Source: Ignavibacteriales bacterium (GTDB lineage Bacteria; Bacteroidota; Ignavibacteria; Ignavibacteriales; Ignavibacteriaceae). Taken from it: 64,000 nucleotides of DNA. The position numbers and the translations under genes are program-made. Below, piece by piece: positions 29,095-38,021 of the stretch. The DNA is taken from NCBI GenBank assembly GCA_003538625.1, contig DPRR01000006.1, positions 1 to 64,000 of the forward strand. Reading direction: 5' to 3'. How positions within the stretch are numbered: the first letter of the stretch is position 1; every line of letters begins with the position of its first letter. Below the pieces are notes generated by a model, which was given only the letters and a program-made list of their open reading frames with translations, did not search any database and was not told the origin of the DNA.

Positions 29095-29990
29095 TGAATC
29101 AGGAAATAAAAAATATTTCAAAATTTCAGAGCTGGATTCTTGCAAGCAGACCAAGAACGCTTCCTGCTGCGGTTGTTCCTGTTATGGTTGGCTCTGCATT
29201 AGCAGTTTATCAGGGAATATTTTTCCCTGCTTACTCAATAGTTGCACTACTTTGTTCAGTGCTTATTCAAATAGGTACAAACTTTACAAATGATCTTCAT
29301 GATCATTTAAAAGGATCTGATACAATTGAAAGAAAAGGTCCATTGCGGGTGTTAGCTTCAGGATTAATTTCCGTTAAAGAAATGGAATTGGGAATTTTTA
29401 TTGTTTTCTTAATTGCATTTTTACTTGGTCTCTATCTTGTTTATTCAGTAGGAATAATCATTTTGTGGGTTGGTGTCTTTTCAATTATTGCTGGATTAGC
29501 TTATACCGCAGGTCCGTTTCCATTAGCATATAATGGTCTGGGTGATTTATTTGTATTTATTTTTTTTGGAATTGTCGGGACTGTCGGAACGTTTTATTTA
29601 CATACTCAACAAGTTGACTTTCTTTCGATCGTGATCTCGCTTCCTGTTGGAGCATTAATAACAAATATTTTAATAGTTAATAATTATCGTGATATTGAAG
29701 AGGATAAAAATGCGGGTAAAAAAACTCTTGCGGTTTTACTCGGTAGAGAATTTTCAAGATTTGAATATGTCTTTTTTATTTTAGTTTCATTCTTTGTGCC
29801 CTTTCTTCTTCACTTTAAGTATGATTTTAGTTTTTGGATTTTTCTGCCTTACTTAACGCTGCCACTTGCAATTGCACTGGTAAAAATGATTTATCTTCTA
29901 ACGGGTCCGCAATTAAATAAAACATTAGAATTATCTGCAAAGTTTTCCGCACTTTACGGCTTGCTTCTTTCAATTGGATTACTTTTATAA
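29094..29990 (+). CDS. menA: 1,4-dihydroxy-2-naphthoate polyprenyltransferase MenA
   Basis: 298 residues, an integral membrane UbiA-family prenyltransferase with about eight hydrophobic segments. SRPRTLPAAVVPVMVG at the N-terminus is MenA-like; the first Asp-rich motif is NFTNDLHDHLKGSDT and the second is NYRDIEEDKNAGKKTLAV. It attaches the isoprenoid chain to DHNA to give demethylmenaquinone. The final methyltransferase (UbiE/MenG) is not in the window. The start overlaps the menB stop by one base. Confidence 0.94.
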   Translation: MNQEIKNISKFQSWILASRPRTLPAAVVPVMVGSALAVYQGIFFPAYSIVALLCSVLIQIGTNFTNDLHDHLKGSDTIERKGPLRVLASGLISVKEMELGIFIVFLIAFLLGLYLVYSVGIIILWVGVFSIIAGLAYTAGPFPLAYNGLGDLFVFIFFGIVGTVGTFYLHTQQVDFLSIVISLPVGALITNILIVNNYRDIEEDKNAGKKTLAVLLGREFSRFEYVFFILVSFFVPFLLHFKYDFSFWIFLPYLTLPLAIALVKMIYLLTGPQLNKTLELSAKFSALYGLLLSIGLLL

Positions 29991-30013
29991 AAATCACAAA
30001 ATGATTTTGTAAA

Positions 30014-31426
30014 ATGAATTCAAAAAACATCAAAACATTTTTTAGTTTTTCAAACAGAAAAGATCTTTCGGCTGTTTTAGATAATGAAGTATCAACCTCA
30101 TATTATGATTTATTTAATAAAGCTGCTCAGCTTTCAGCAGGAATAAAACAGGAAGGGATTAAAGAAAAAGATTACATCCCATTATTGATTGCAGATAATC
30201 TTAAATTGATTGAAACAACTATTTCACTCTGGATGTTAGGTGCAATTCCGGTTCCTTTAAATACAAAACTTTTAGAGGAAGAAATATTTTCTATCCTCGA
30301 TGATCAGGAGTTTAATTATCTGATTACAGATAGAAACTTTTCAATGATTAAGCAGCGGGCAAATTTAAATTTTATTTTTATTGAAAATATAAAACCCGAA
30401 TCTGAACTGATAAATCCGGTATCTCCCTCTCTTAATGATGAAGCTGTAGTTATTTTTACATCAGGATCTACCGGAAGACCGAAAGGAGTTGTGCATACTT
30501 TTTTATCACTAATTAGCAGCATTGAAAATGGGAATGATATTTTAGGACATAAAGAGAAAGATCGCTGGCTTGCCTCGCTTCCCTTTTATCATATTGGTGG
30601 ATTTCAAATTATTTGCCGTTCACTTTATTTTGGCTGCACAATAATTATCCCGGAAACACTTCAGACAAATCATCTTGCGGATGCTATCATTAAAAACAAT
30701 CCTTCCCATATTTCTGTTGTATCAACTCAGTTGGAAAGATTACTATATCAAAATATAAACCCGGGAAAAAATTTGAAGGTATCGCTGATTGGCGGTGGTT
30801 TTATAAGTGATGATTTAATGTTTGAAGCCGATAGATTTGGATGGAAACCATTCCGGGTTTATGGGTCTTCAGAAACGGCTTCAATGATAACTGCTATTCC
30901 GGCTGATAATATTAAACTTAAACCGGAATCTGTTGGTAAACCTTTTCGCAATGTAGAAATAAAAGTTTCTGAGGAATCAGAGATCGTAATTAAATCAAGC
31001 AGTTTGTTTAAGAAATATCTAAACGATGAAAAAGAAACTAGTTTAAGATTGATTGATAATTTTTATCACACGGGAGATCTGGGATTTATTGATGCTGACG
31101 GTTATTTATTTATTGAAGCACGAAGAAATGATTTAATTGTTACCGGTGGCGAAAATGTTAATCCAATAGAAGTTGAAAAAGTCTTGGCTGAATTACCTTT
31201 TATTAGTGAAGCGTGTGTATTTCCAAAGCAAAGTAAAACCTGGGGACAAATAGTTGCTGCTGCTATTGTTAGCAGAGATAAAAGTGTTAATGAAAAAACA
31301 CTTAAAGAAGTTTTAAAACAAAAACTTGCAGGATTCAAAATTCCAAAACAATTTTTGTTTGTGGATGAACTGCCTAAAACCCCGTTAGGGAAATTAGAAA
31401 GAGAAAAAATCAGAAAAATGTTTTAA
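30014..31426 (+). CDS. menE: o-succinylbenzoate--CoA ligase MenE
   Basis: 470 residues, ANL-superfamily adenylating enzyme. The P-loop-like motif is VIFTSGSTGRPKGVVHT, followed by LASLPFYHIGG, YGSSETASM, YHTGDLGFID, RRNDLIVTGGENV and the C-terminal catalytic lysine region PKTPLGKLERE. It activates o-succinylbenzoate for MenB. It directly follows menA with 23 bases between, the place where menC is often found; no menC-like reading frame is present. Its stop overlaps the stop of the convergent thioesterase gene. Confidence 0.92.
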   Translation: MNSKNIKTFFSFSNRKDLSAVLDNEVSTSYYDLFNKAAQLSAGIKQEGIKEKDYIPLLIADNLKLIETTISLWMLGAIPVPLNTKLLEEEIFSILDDQEFNYLITDRNFSMIKQRANLNFIFIENIKPESELINPVSPSLNDEAVVIFTSGSTGRPKGVVHTFLSLISSIENGNDILGHKEKDRWLASLPFYHIGGFQIICRSLYFGCTIIIPETLQTNHLADAIIKNNPSHISVVSTQLERLLYQNINPGKNLKVSLIGGGFISDDLMFEADRFGWKPFRVYGSSETASMITAIPADNIKLKPESVGKPFRNVEIKVSEESEIVIKSSSLFKKYLNDEKETSLRLIDNFYHTGDLGFIDADGYLFIEARRNDLIVTGGENVNPIEVEKVLAELPFISEACVFPKQSKTWGQIVAAAIVSRDKSVNEKTLKEVLKQKLAGFKIPKQFLFVDELPKTPLGKLEREKIRKMF

Positions 31427-31821
31427 ACTTTGTGTTTCGTCAAACCTTCAGTTAAATCCGCATACATCTCTTTTTTCTTCCAGCTCTTTTTATCTACAAA
31501 AACATGAACTGTTTTTGCATGACAACAAAGATCCTTGTCTCTTTTTATTATATAAGTAAGTTCAAAAGAAGCAGTTTTTAACTGGGAAACCTGAACATTT
31601 ATGGAAATTTCATCACCATATTTTATAGGCTTTACGTATTCACTTTCAGAATGGATAATCGGAACGACGTAATCCCCGTTCATCCAGTAATTTTCTTTTA
31701 AATTAAAACTGGAAATCATTTGCTCGTAAGCCGAATGACAAAATTCAAATATCCTTGAATAAAAAATTATTCCGGCCGGATCACAATCAAAAAAATTAAT
31801 CTTTCGTTTTATTGTATACAT
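31423..31821 (-). CDS. Hotdog-fold acyl-CoA thioesterase, probable DHNA-CoA hydrolase
   Basis: 132 residues of the 4-hydroxybenzoyl-CoA thioesterase type, with the active-site loop FFDCDPAGIIFYSRIFEF (Asp of the D-P-A-G-x-x-(F/Y)-Y motif) and a single hotdog domain. The men cluster otherwise lacks the enzyme that releases 1,4-dihydroxy-2-naphthoate from its CoA ester, and hotdog proteins of this type do that job in other bacteria, so DHNA-CoA hydrolase is the likeliest role. It is convergent with menE, the two genes overlapping by 4 bases at their stops. The specific substrate is inference from context. Confidence 0.78.
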   Translation of the reverse strand: MYTIKRKINFFDCDPAGIIFYSRIFEFCHSAYEQMISSFNLKENYWMNGDYVVPIIHSESEYVKPIKYGDEISINVQVSQLKTASFELTYIIKRDKDLCCHAKTVHVFVDKKSWKKKEMYADLTEGLTKHKV

Positions 31822-32511
31822 AACTTTTGAATTATCAACCCTTCTTTTATTTGTTTTATTTCACTGCAAGTTACAATTAAAATTTCTGTCTGGTACAGAT
31901 TGAGAAATTATTTAAACTTCAATAAGAAATTCCGATTAAGTAATCTTAATAATATTTATCAGTTAATAGAACTTATCAATTTGACTTATAAAATAAAAAC
32001 TCAGTTTTTAGGATTACTATTTTCAGGTGTTAAAGTTATGCAGAAGTGTAATTCAGTTTTAAAAACTAATCCATGCCTTTTTGATTCCACCAACCGCAAT
32101 ATTAAAAATATTCCATCAACATTTGATCTGAAAATTCTCCACAAGCTGATCAGTGGTTTAAAAATTATAATGTAACATAATTCATTTATAGAAATATTTT
32201 ACGGTGATATTTACGTAAGATTAAACTTTTATGAAAAAAAATATTTTTGTTTAACTTAAATCAATTGTTGATAAGACAGAAATAATATTCTTGTTAAAAA
32301 ATCAAAATTATAACTACTTGGAACCGCTCATAATCATTTATTGTATGTAAATCTGCTCGTAACCAAAAATTGTAATTATTGGCTCGCCATTTGATTAACT
32401 CAATTCGCTAAACAAATTGAACAACAAGAAATATTTAATTGGCAAATACTTAAAAAGAAATTGTTCTTAATTAATCTTAATATTTAATATAATTTACTTC
32501 AGGGTGATAAA
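31822..32511. other. 690-base intergenic stretch without a convincing gene
   Basis: Lies upstream of both the thioesterase (leftward) and the outer-membrane protein at 32512 (rightward), so it should hold two promoters. A frame at 31900-32175 (TTG start, 91 codons) is open but has biased Asn/Leu/Lys composition expected of AT-rich noncoding DNA and no recognisable motif. No tRNA-like or terminator-like structure was found. The Shine-Dalgarno AGGGTGA belongs to the gene at 32512. Confidence 0.5.
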
Positions 32512-33189
32512 ATGAAAAATTACTTACTGATCCTTTTCTCATTATTTTTCTTTACCTCATTTGTACTTGCTCAGGAATCTGCAAAAAAGCCTGTCAAAGA
32601 TTCAACTGATATCAAATCAAAAAAACCAAAAGCTAACACTGAGGTTTACGCTGAACCTAAAACTGTTGAAGAGATTCCGATAGAAACTCCAACTACAGTT
32701 GACAATGGTGTTCAATTTAGTATGGCTGGATTACTTTTAGGCTCACTTCAAAATTGGAATGATTTACAAACCGACGGCAGCAAATTAGGATTCGGATTAT
32801 CAGGAGATCTGTTTGCTGGAATTATTCTTGACGATATGTACATTGGGCTTGGACCACATTTTGGATATAATTTTTGGACTTACAGCAAAACGATCAGTGG
32901 CGTTTCTGCTTCTTCCACTACATCCGTTGGTGATGTTGGAATAGAACTTGGTGCCGCCTGGGATGGATTTTTTATTACACTCGGGGGCGGTTCCAGCAAT
33001 GTTAGCATTACTGCTGAGTCCGGCGGAGAATCACAAACTGTTGATATTCCGGGAAGCATTGGATTTAAGAGAGTGGGATTTGGATGGTACGATGGTTTTG
33101 CAATTGGATTAGCTTTTATTTCTTACGATGATGAAGATATACCAAACAAACTGAACAGAATGGAAGTTAATTTTGGGTGGTCATTTTAA
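32512..33189 (+). CDS. Outer-membrane beta-barrel-like protein, unknown
   Basis: 225 residues: signal peptide (1 to about 21, ending VLAQ), a Lys/Pro/Thr-rich linker (about 22-60), and a small barrel with Gly-rich strands such as GLLLGSLQNWNDLQ, GIILDDMYIGLGPHFGYNF and a terminal NFGWSF ending in Phe. I cannot assign a family. It is alone, with a good AGGGTGA Shine-Dalgarno and a terminator immediately downstream. Confidence 0.65.
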   Translation: MKNYLLILFSLFFFTSFVLAQESAKKPVKDSTDIKSKKPKANTEVYAEPKTVEEIPIETPTTVDNGVQFSMAGLLLGSLQNWNDLQTDGSKLGFGLSGDLFAGIILDDMYIGLGPHFGYNFWTYSKTISGVSASSTTSVGDVGIELGAAWDGFFITLGGGSSNVSITAESGGESQTVDIPGSIGFKRVGFGWYDGFAIGLAFISYDDEDIPNKLNRMEVNFGWSF

Positions 33190-33192
33190 ATT

Positions 33193-33215
33193 AAGGCGGG
33201 ATCACATCCCGCTTT
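33193..33215. terminator. Terminator between convergent genes
   Basis: A 10-bp stem with one G-T pair (33193-33202 with 33206-33215, AAGGCGGGAT pairing with ATCCCGCTTT) and a CAC loop, followed on the plus strand by AAATTTT. It sits just after the stop at 33189 and before the stop of the leftward nitrilase gene at 33233. Confidence 0.75.
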
Positions 33216-33232
33216 AAATTTTCTTTAAAGTT

Positions 33233-34003
33233 TTAAACAAGTCTTATATCATTTAAAAACGGCAATCTTTTTCTCAAATCTGTAACCACTGATTTATCAA
33301 TTTCTGAAGTGATAATTTTTTCATCATTCTCATACGAAAAAATTTCTTTCCCCATCGGATCAAACAAGGAAGTAAATCCATTATAATTTAGTTTGGGATC
33401 GCTACCAACTCTGTTTACTCCCGCAACGTAGCACTGATTCTCTATTGCACGTGCTTTTAGCAATGTTCTCCAATGTTCAATTCTTGTGTCCGGCCAGTTC
33501 GCAATATCAATAATAAGATGAACTTTTTCCTTTGCATAAAATCTGTATAACTCAGGGAAACGCAAATCATAACAAATGGATAATCCAATCTTTATTCCTT
33601 TTACTTTTGTAGTCACGGTATTTTTACCTTTACCGTAAAAAAGGTCCTCTGAAGAATAAGAGAACGGATGAATTTTTCTGTACGTGGTGATTATATTTCC
33701 CTGATTATTCAGATGAACAAGCGTGTTAAAGCTTTTCTTTTTCCCTCTTTCAATAACTCCATATATGATCGCACATTTTTTTTCTTTTGCGACACTGGAA
33801 AAAAATGTATTAGTTTCACCGGTTAAATCTTCTGCAAATTCTCTGGCTTTCATTGTAAAACCAGTTAGAGACATTTCCGGAAAAATTATCAAATCTGATC
33901 CACTGATTTGTAAAAGCATAGTTTTTAACTTTTCTGTGTTAGCAGATTTATCTTCCCATATTGGACTATATTGAACCAGGCTAAGTTTAAAAGGATTATT
34001 CAT
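33233..34003 (-). CDS. Carbon-nitrogen hydrolase, omega-amidase (YafV/Nit2-like)
   Basis: 256 residues, nitrilase superfamily. The catalytic Glu-Lys-Cys set is visible: Glu in IIFPEMSLTGF, Lys in YRKIHPFSY and Cys in ICYDLRFPELYR. The IHPFSYSSED insert and the early ALQYSP-like start match the YafV/Nit2 omega-amidase branch, which hydrolyses alpha-ketoglutaramate or alpha-ketosuccinamate. It is followed upstream by a small membrane protein gene 12 bases away, likely co-transcribed. Confidence 0.85.
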   Translation of the reverse strand: MNNPFKLSLVQYSPIWEDKSANTEKLKTMLLQISGSDLIIFPEMSLTGFTMKAREFAEDLTGETNTFFSSVAKEKKCAIIYGVIERGKKKSFNTLVHLNNQGNIITTYRKIHPFSYSSEDLFYGKGKNTVTTKVKGIKIGLSICYDLRFPELYRFYAKEKVHLIIDIANWPDTRIEHWRTLLKARAIENQCYVAGVNRVGSDPKLNYNGFTSLFDPMGKEIFSYENDEKIITSEIDKSVVTDLRKRLPFLNDIRLV

Positions 34004-34015
34004 AGAAAAACTTTC

Positions 34016-34498
34016 TTATCTTAAAATTAAAAGTGTTGTAGATATAATTATTCCGGTCAATGCCTGAATAATAATTTCAGATCTTGTTAAATTTCCTTTA
34101 AAGAATCCCAGGGGTGTCCATTTCATCCAAGTCCATTTACCTGGTAAAGGAATTTTAAGAAATAAATAATAAAAAATATCCTGCAATCCAAACTGCTTAA
34201 AAATCCAACCTGCCAAGGCTGCAATCCAGTCAAACTGAATACCAATTATTATCAATAAAAGTAAATCATACATAAACTGATTTATTCTGTAGGAGTGTAT
34301 AATAATTTTTTCCGGTAATTGGGTTGTTCTTCTTATAAGTGAAAAATGATAACCAAGTATATCAAAAAAGTTGCTGAGCAAAACAAATAGTAATGCTGAT
34401 GATTCAAAAAAATAAAATGATAAAATTCCGAAAGCAAAACATAAAAACAGATTAAGCCACACAAGTCTGTATTTAATAATATTAATAAACTCATTCAT
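34016..34498 (-). CDS. Small multi-spanning membrane protein, unknown
   Basis: 160 residues with about four hydrophobic segments (near 12-45, 70-95, 100-115 and 140-158) and a Trp/Lys-rich loop (KIPLPGKWTWMKWTPLGFF). I do not recognise a family. The gene precedes the omega-amidase gene on the same strand with a 12-base gap, so the pair is probably one transcript; the functional relation is unclear. Confidence 0.6.
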   Translation of the reverse strand: MNEFINIIKYRLVWLNLFLCFAFGILSFYFFESSALLFVLLSNFFDILGYHFSLIRRTTQLPEKIIIHSYRINQFMYDLLLLIIIGIQFDWIAALAGWIFKQFGLQDIFYYLFLKIPLPGKWTWMKWTPLGFFKGNLTRSEIIIQALTGIIISTTLLILR

Positions 34499-34645
34499 AT
34501 TGAAAAATAATTAAAAACAGCATCCATAAAAAATAATTGAAGCGGGGGTTTTGCTGATATTTGTGCTTAAATAGTACATCATTTTATACTTATAAAATAG
34601 GTTCAGATTACTTATTTTAGCACAACAATTTTTAGAACTTAATTA

Positions 34646-36073
34646 ATGATGAACAATAATATTACTTTTGATTTTTCCCTGTTTGATGGTTTTCCGGATA
34701 TGTGTTTTTTGGTAGATCAAACTGGAAATATCAAGGTTTTAAATAAAGCTTCTGTTAAAAAATTAAATTTAGGCGATAGTAAACCGGAAGTATTTTTTGA
34801 TTTTGTAGAGCTTTGCGATAGGAGTCAGGCAGAAAACTTATTTAAGGATTCTTATTCAAGTGGAAGATCTTCAGATATAGAAACCAGATTATTTGTCCAA
34901 AACAATTTTATTAACGTTAAGCTCACCTATGTACCATTTGTAAATAATGGTTATAACGAAAAACTACTGCTAATCACTGCAAGAGACATAAGTGATGAGA
35001 AGAAGAAAGAAATTGATCTGATCAGATTTTTTAATGTTGCGGAAAATACTGTTAATCCCCTTCAGATAACCGATCTTAACGGTAAAATGATTTACGTCAA
35101 TAAGGCATTTGAAGTGGCGAGCGGTTATTCAAAAGAAGAATTGATAAATAAAAATCCAAGAGTTTTTGGAAGTGGAAAACACTCGGGAAAATTCTGGGAT
35201 AAAATGTGGGATACTATCTCCAGCGGTAAAGTTTGGGTAGGCGAGGTGGAAAATTTAAGAAAACATGGTGAACCATTTTTTACCCAATTATTAGTATCTC
35301 CAATTCTTGATAAAGATGGAAAAGTTACGGGTTATTTTGGAATCCATAGAGATCTTACTGATAAAAGACTTCTAGAAAGACAACTTATCCACACACAAAA
35401 AATGGAAAGTATCGGAACGCTTGCAGCGGGAATAGCACATGAAGTCGGCAATCCTCTTGCTTCCATATCAGCATTGGTTCAGGTTGCACAAAGAATTACA
35501 ACAGATCCTTTTGTTAATGAAAAACTTGGATTAGTAAAAAGTCAGGTTACCCGTATTTCAAAAATTATCAGGGATCTCGTTGATTTTTCCCGTCCATCAA
35601 ATTATGAACTAGAACTAACAGATATAAATAAAGTTGTTCATGAAGCCGTAGAAATTGTTAAGGTGGGGACAAAGGCAAAAGACATAATATTTGAAAATGA
35701 TTTGTGCAAAGAAATTCCGCATCTGCCTCTTATTGCTGATCAAATACAACAGGTTTTTGTTAATATATTATTAAATGCTGTTGACGCAATTGCTGAAAAT
35801 AAAAAGTATAAAAAAGTAGAAAAGATTGCTGTAAAATCTGAGTGTAATGGAGATGAAGTTACGCTTACTTTTACTGATACCGGAATGGGTATTAATGAAG
35901 TAAATCTTAGTAAGGTTTTTGAACCGTTCTTCACTACAAAAAAAGAAGGCAAAGGAACCGGTCTTGGTTTGTGGGTAAGTTACGGTATAGTTAAGAGTTT
36001 TCAGGGTGATATTAAAATACAGAGTAAACTTAACGAAGGCACTACATTTATTATTAAATTGCCAATTAGTTAA
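34646..36073 (+). CDS. Soluble PAS-domain sensor histidine kinase (NtrB-like)
   Basis: 475 residues without membrane segments. Two PAS-type domains (about 8-115 and 125-240; the second has ITDLNGKMIYVNKAFEVASG and the PAC tail YFGIHRDLTDKR) precede a HisKA domain with the phospho-acceptor His265 in AAGIAHEVGNPLAS, and an HATPase domain with N box VFVNILLNAVDAI, GMGINEV and the GKGTGLGLW lid. It therefore senses a cytosolic signal. It is 16 bases upstream of an NtrC-type regulator with which it forms a two-component pair. No haem or flavin ligand can be assigned. Confidence 0.9.
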   Translation: MMNNNITFDFSLFDGFPDMCFLVDQTGNIKVLNKASVKKLNLGDSKPEVFFDFVELCDRSQAENLFKDSYSSGRSSDIETRLFVQNNFINVKLTYVPFVNNGYNEKLLLITARDISDEKKKEIDLIRFFNVAENTVNPLQITDLNGKMIYVNKAFEVASGYSKEELINKNPRVFGSGKHSGKFWDKMWDTISSGKVWVGEVENLRKHGEPFFTQLLVSPILDKDGKVTGYFGIHRDLTDKRLLERQLIHTQKMESIGTLAAGIAHEVGNPLASISALVQVAQRITTDPFVNEKLGLVKSQVTRISKIIRDLVDFSRPSNYELELTDINKVVHEAVEIVKVGTKAKDIIFENDLCKEIPHLPLIADQIQQVFVNILLNAVDAIAENKKYKKVEKIAVKSECNGDEVTLTFTDTGMGINEVNLSKVFEPFFTTKKEGKGTGLGLWVSYGIVKSFQGDIKIQSKLNEGTTFIIKLPIS

Positions 36074-36089
36074 TAAATCAGGATAAAAG

Positions 36090-37445
36090 ATGGCTCATAA
36101 AATTTTAGTTGTTGATGATGAAGAAATAATCCGGGATTCGCTTTTTTATATTTTAGATAAAGAAGGATATGAAGTAGATAAAGCTGAAAACGGTAAAATA
36201 GCTTATGATAAAATGATCGCTAATCATTTTGATCTTGTAATAACCGATATTGAAATGCCTGTTATGAAAGGAACCGAACTGCTTGAAAAAATTAAAACTC
36301 TAAACGTTCAGACTTCTGTTATAATCATTACCGCTTTTGGATCATTAGATACCGCTATTAGTGCATTACGAAATGGGGCCAGTGATTATATTTTAAAACC
36401 AATAGAGTTTGATGAACTAATCATAAAAACAAAAAGGTTGTTTGAGGTCAAAGATCTGCTATTAGAAAACCGAGTTTTACGTGAAGAAATTCATAGAAAA
36501 TATGATTTTGAAAATATTATCGGAAAAAGTAAAACCATAAAAAAAGTTTATGATATGATCGAGGCAGTTGCAGAAACTGATTCAACTGTACTTATTAGCG
36601 GTAACAGCGGAACGGGAAAGGAACTTGTTGCGCGCGCTCTTCATTACAAAAGTCATCGCAAAAATAAACCGTTTGTTGCGGTCAATTGCGGCGCAATATC
36701 CGAGAATCTTATTGAAAGTGAATTGTTTGGCCATAAAAAAGGTGCATTCACAGGCGCTATTTCTGATAAAGAAGGATACATGAAGGCAGCAAACGGAGGA
36801 ACGCTGTTTCTTGATGAGATAAGTGAAATGCCGCCGCAGCTTCAGGTTAAATTATTAAGAGCAATTCAGGAAAAAGAATATACACCGGTAGGCACAACAG
36901 TTTCATTAACAGTTAATACAAGATTTATTGCAACTACAAACAGAAATCTTGAAGACGAAGTTAAAGCAGGAAAATTTCGTGAGGATCTTTTTTATAGAAT
37001 AAATGTTGTAGATATACATCTTCCATCTTTAAAGGAGCGGGAAGAAGATATTCCATTGCTGGCTGATCATTTTTTAAATAAGTATCGTAAAGAATTGAAT
37101 AAGAATATAAAGGGAATCGACAACGAAGCCATGCGTGCGATTTTAAGTCATGAGTGGAAAGGTGAAATCAGAGAACTAGAAAATATTATTGAACGTGCCG
37201 TAATTTTTTGTAAAGGTGATATGATAACATTGCAGGAATTACCTGCTACATTTAAACCTAAAATGGATGAAATTGATTTTTCCTTTAATGGTTCACTTGA
37301 TGATTCAGTCAGAAAATTTGAAAGAGACTTTATTCTTAGAGCTCTTGAAAGCAATGAAAATAATAAAGAAAAAACCGCTGATGCTTTGAAGGTCGGACTT
37401 TCAACGCTGTATCGAAAATTAAAAGAGCTGGATATCAAAATTTAA
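36090..37445 (+). CDS. NtrC-family sigma-54-dependent response regulator
   Basis: 451 residues. The receiver domain has acidic residues in VVDDEE and the phospho-acceptor Asp53 in VITDIEMP. The AAA+ domain has GNSGTGKELVARALH (Walker A), the sigma-54-contacting GAFTGA at residues 218-223, and GGTLFLDEISEMP (Walker B). A Fis-type helix-turn-helix lies at the C-terminus (ADALKVGLSTLYRKLKEL). It should activate sigma-54 promoters when phosphorylated by the adjacent kinase. A strong sigma-54 promoter match lies about 150 bases downstream of its stop. Confidence 0.93.
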   Translation: MAHKILVVDDEEIIRDSLFYILDKEGYEVDKAENGKIAYDKMIANHFDLVITDIEMPVMKGTELLEKIKTLNVQTSVIIITAFGSLDTAISALRNGASDYILKPIEFDELIIKTKRLFEVKDLLLENRVLREEIHRKYDFENIIGKSKTIKKVYDMIEAVAETDSTVLISGNSGTGKELVARALHYKSHRKNKPFVAVNCGAISENLIESELFGHKKGAFTGAISDKEGYMKAANGGTLFLDEISEMPPQLQVKLLRAIQEKEYTPVGTTVSLTVNTRFIATTNRNLEDEVKAGKFREDLFYRINVVDIHLPSLKEREEDIPLLADHFLNKYRKELNKNIKGIDNEAMRAILSHEWKGEIRELENIIERAVIFCKGDMITLQELPATFKPKMDEIDFSFNGSLDDSVRKFERDFILRALESNENNKEKTADALKVGLSTLYRKLKELDIKI

Positions 37446-37597
37446 TTTAACTGCTTTACTAAGTACTAATTAGATTTATTCTCAATACTTATAATGCGTT
37501 TTTCTGCATTTTCAATTGCGAGAATATAAAAACTACCCAAATAGACTAATACGTTAAAAAATTATAGTTCCTGGCGATATTACATTCTATGCAATTC

Positions 37598-37613
37598 TGG
37601 CACACAAATAGCA
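37598..37613 (+). promoter_or_regulatory. Sigma-54 (-24/-12) promoter
   Basis: TGGCACACAAATAGCA has GG and GC exactly 10 bases apart between elements and matches the consensus TGGCACGN4TTGCW at all but two informative positions. It is 48 bases before the ATG of the lone receiver gene at 37662 and follows the NtrC-type activator gene. A short inverted repeat AATGC/GCATT (37493-37497 and 37506-37510) about 90 bases upstream could be an activator-binding half of a UAS, but that part is weak. Confidence 0.7.
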
Positions 37614-37661
37614 AATTCAGATAGGCTTTTCAAATCAGGAGAAAAGCATTCCAAAATTTAT

Positions 37662-38021
37662 ATGAAAAAAATAGTAATATATAGCCCGGATTTCAGCTTA
37701 TGTTATAGTTTGCTGATGTTTCTGCAGACGCAATATAAAGTAATTGCTACAACGGATATGGAAGTTGTATCATCACTTATTTGCAGTGGTTCAGCAGATT
37801 TGGTAATAATGGATACCGAACCTGATTCGGATATTTTAACTAAATGTGAACAGTTTAAGAAATGCAAATCGCATGTACCATTAATTCTTACTTATGTATT
37901 TAACAATCGGGTCAAGGAACCTGAGAGTCAGATAAAGAAATTTGTGAACGAAATTTTTTATAAGCCTTTTGATCTGAATGAGATTTCTTCTAAAATACCT
38001 TCATTATTAGCTAGTGCCTAA
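37662..38021 (+). CDS. Stand-alone receiver-domain protein
   Basis: 119 residues, a single CheY-like receiver without an output domain. The first strand IVIYSPDF keeps one acidic residue, the phospho-acceptor Asp50 lies in LVIMDTEP, the switch Thr in PLILTY and the conserved Lys in FYKPFDL. It could act as a phosphate sink or as an adaptor for another protein. It sits behind the sigma-54 promoter at 37598 and between the NtrB/NtrC-like pair and the cytochrome genes, so it is a likely target of that pair. The Asp-rich pocket is reduced compared with CheY, so phosphorylation is not certain. Confidence 0.72.
   Translation: MKKIVIYSPDFSLCYSLLMFLQTQYKVIATTDMEVVSSLICSGSADLVIMDTEPDSDILTKCEQFKKCKSHVPLILTYVFNNRVKEPESQIKKFVNEIFYKPFDLNEISSKIPSLLASA

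Noticed and set aside
31900..32175. A 91-codon frame from TTG in the gap after menE
   Set aside because: No Shine-Dalgarno, no motif, composition as expected for random AT-rich sequence; kept only as a note in the intergenic entry.
32380..32395. TGGCTCGCCATTTGAT as a possible sigma-54 promoter before the gene at 32512
   Set aside because: The -12 element has GA instead of GC and the site is 117 bases from the start codon; too weak to report as a promoter.
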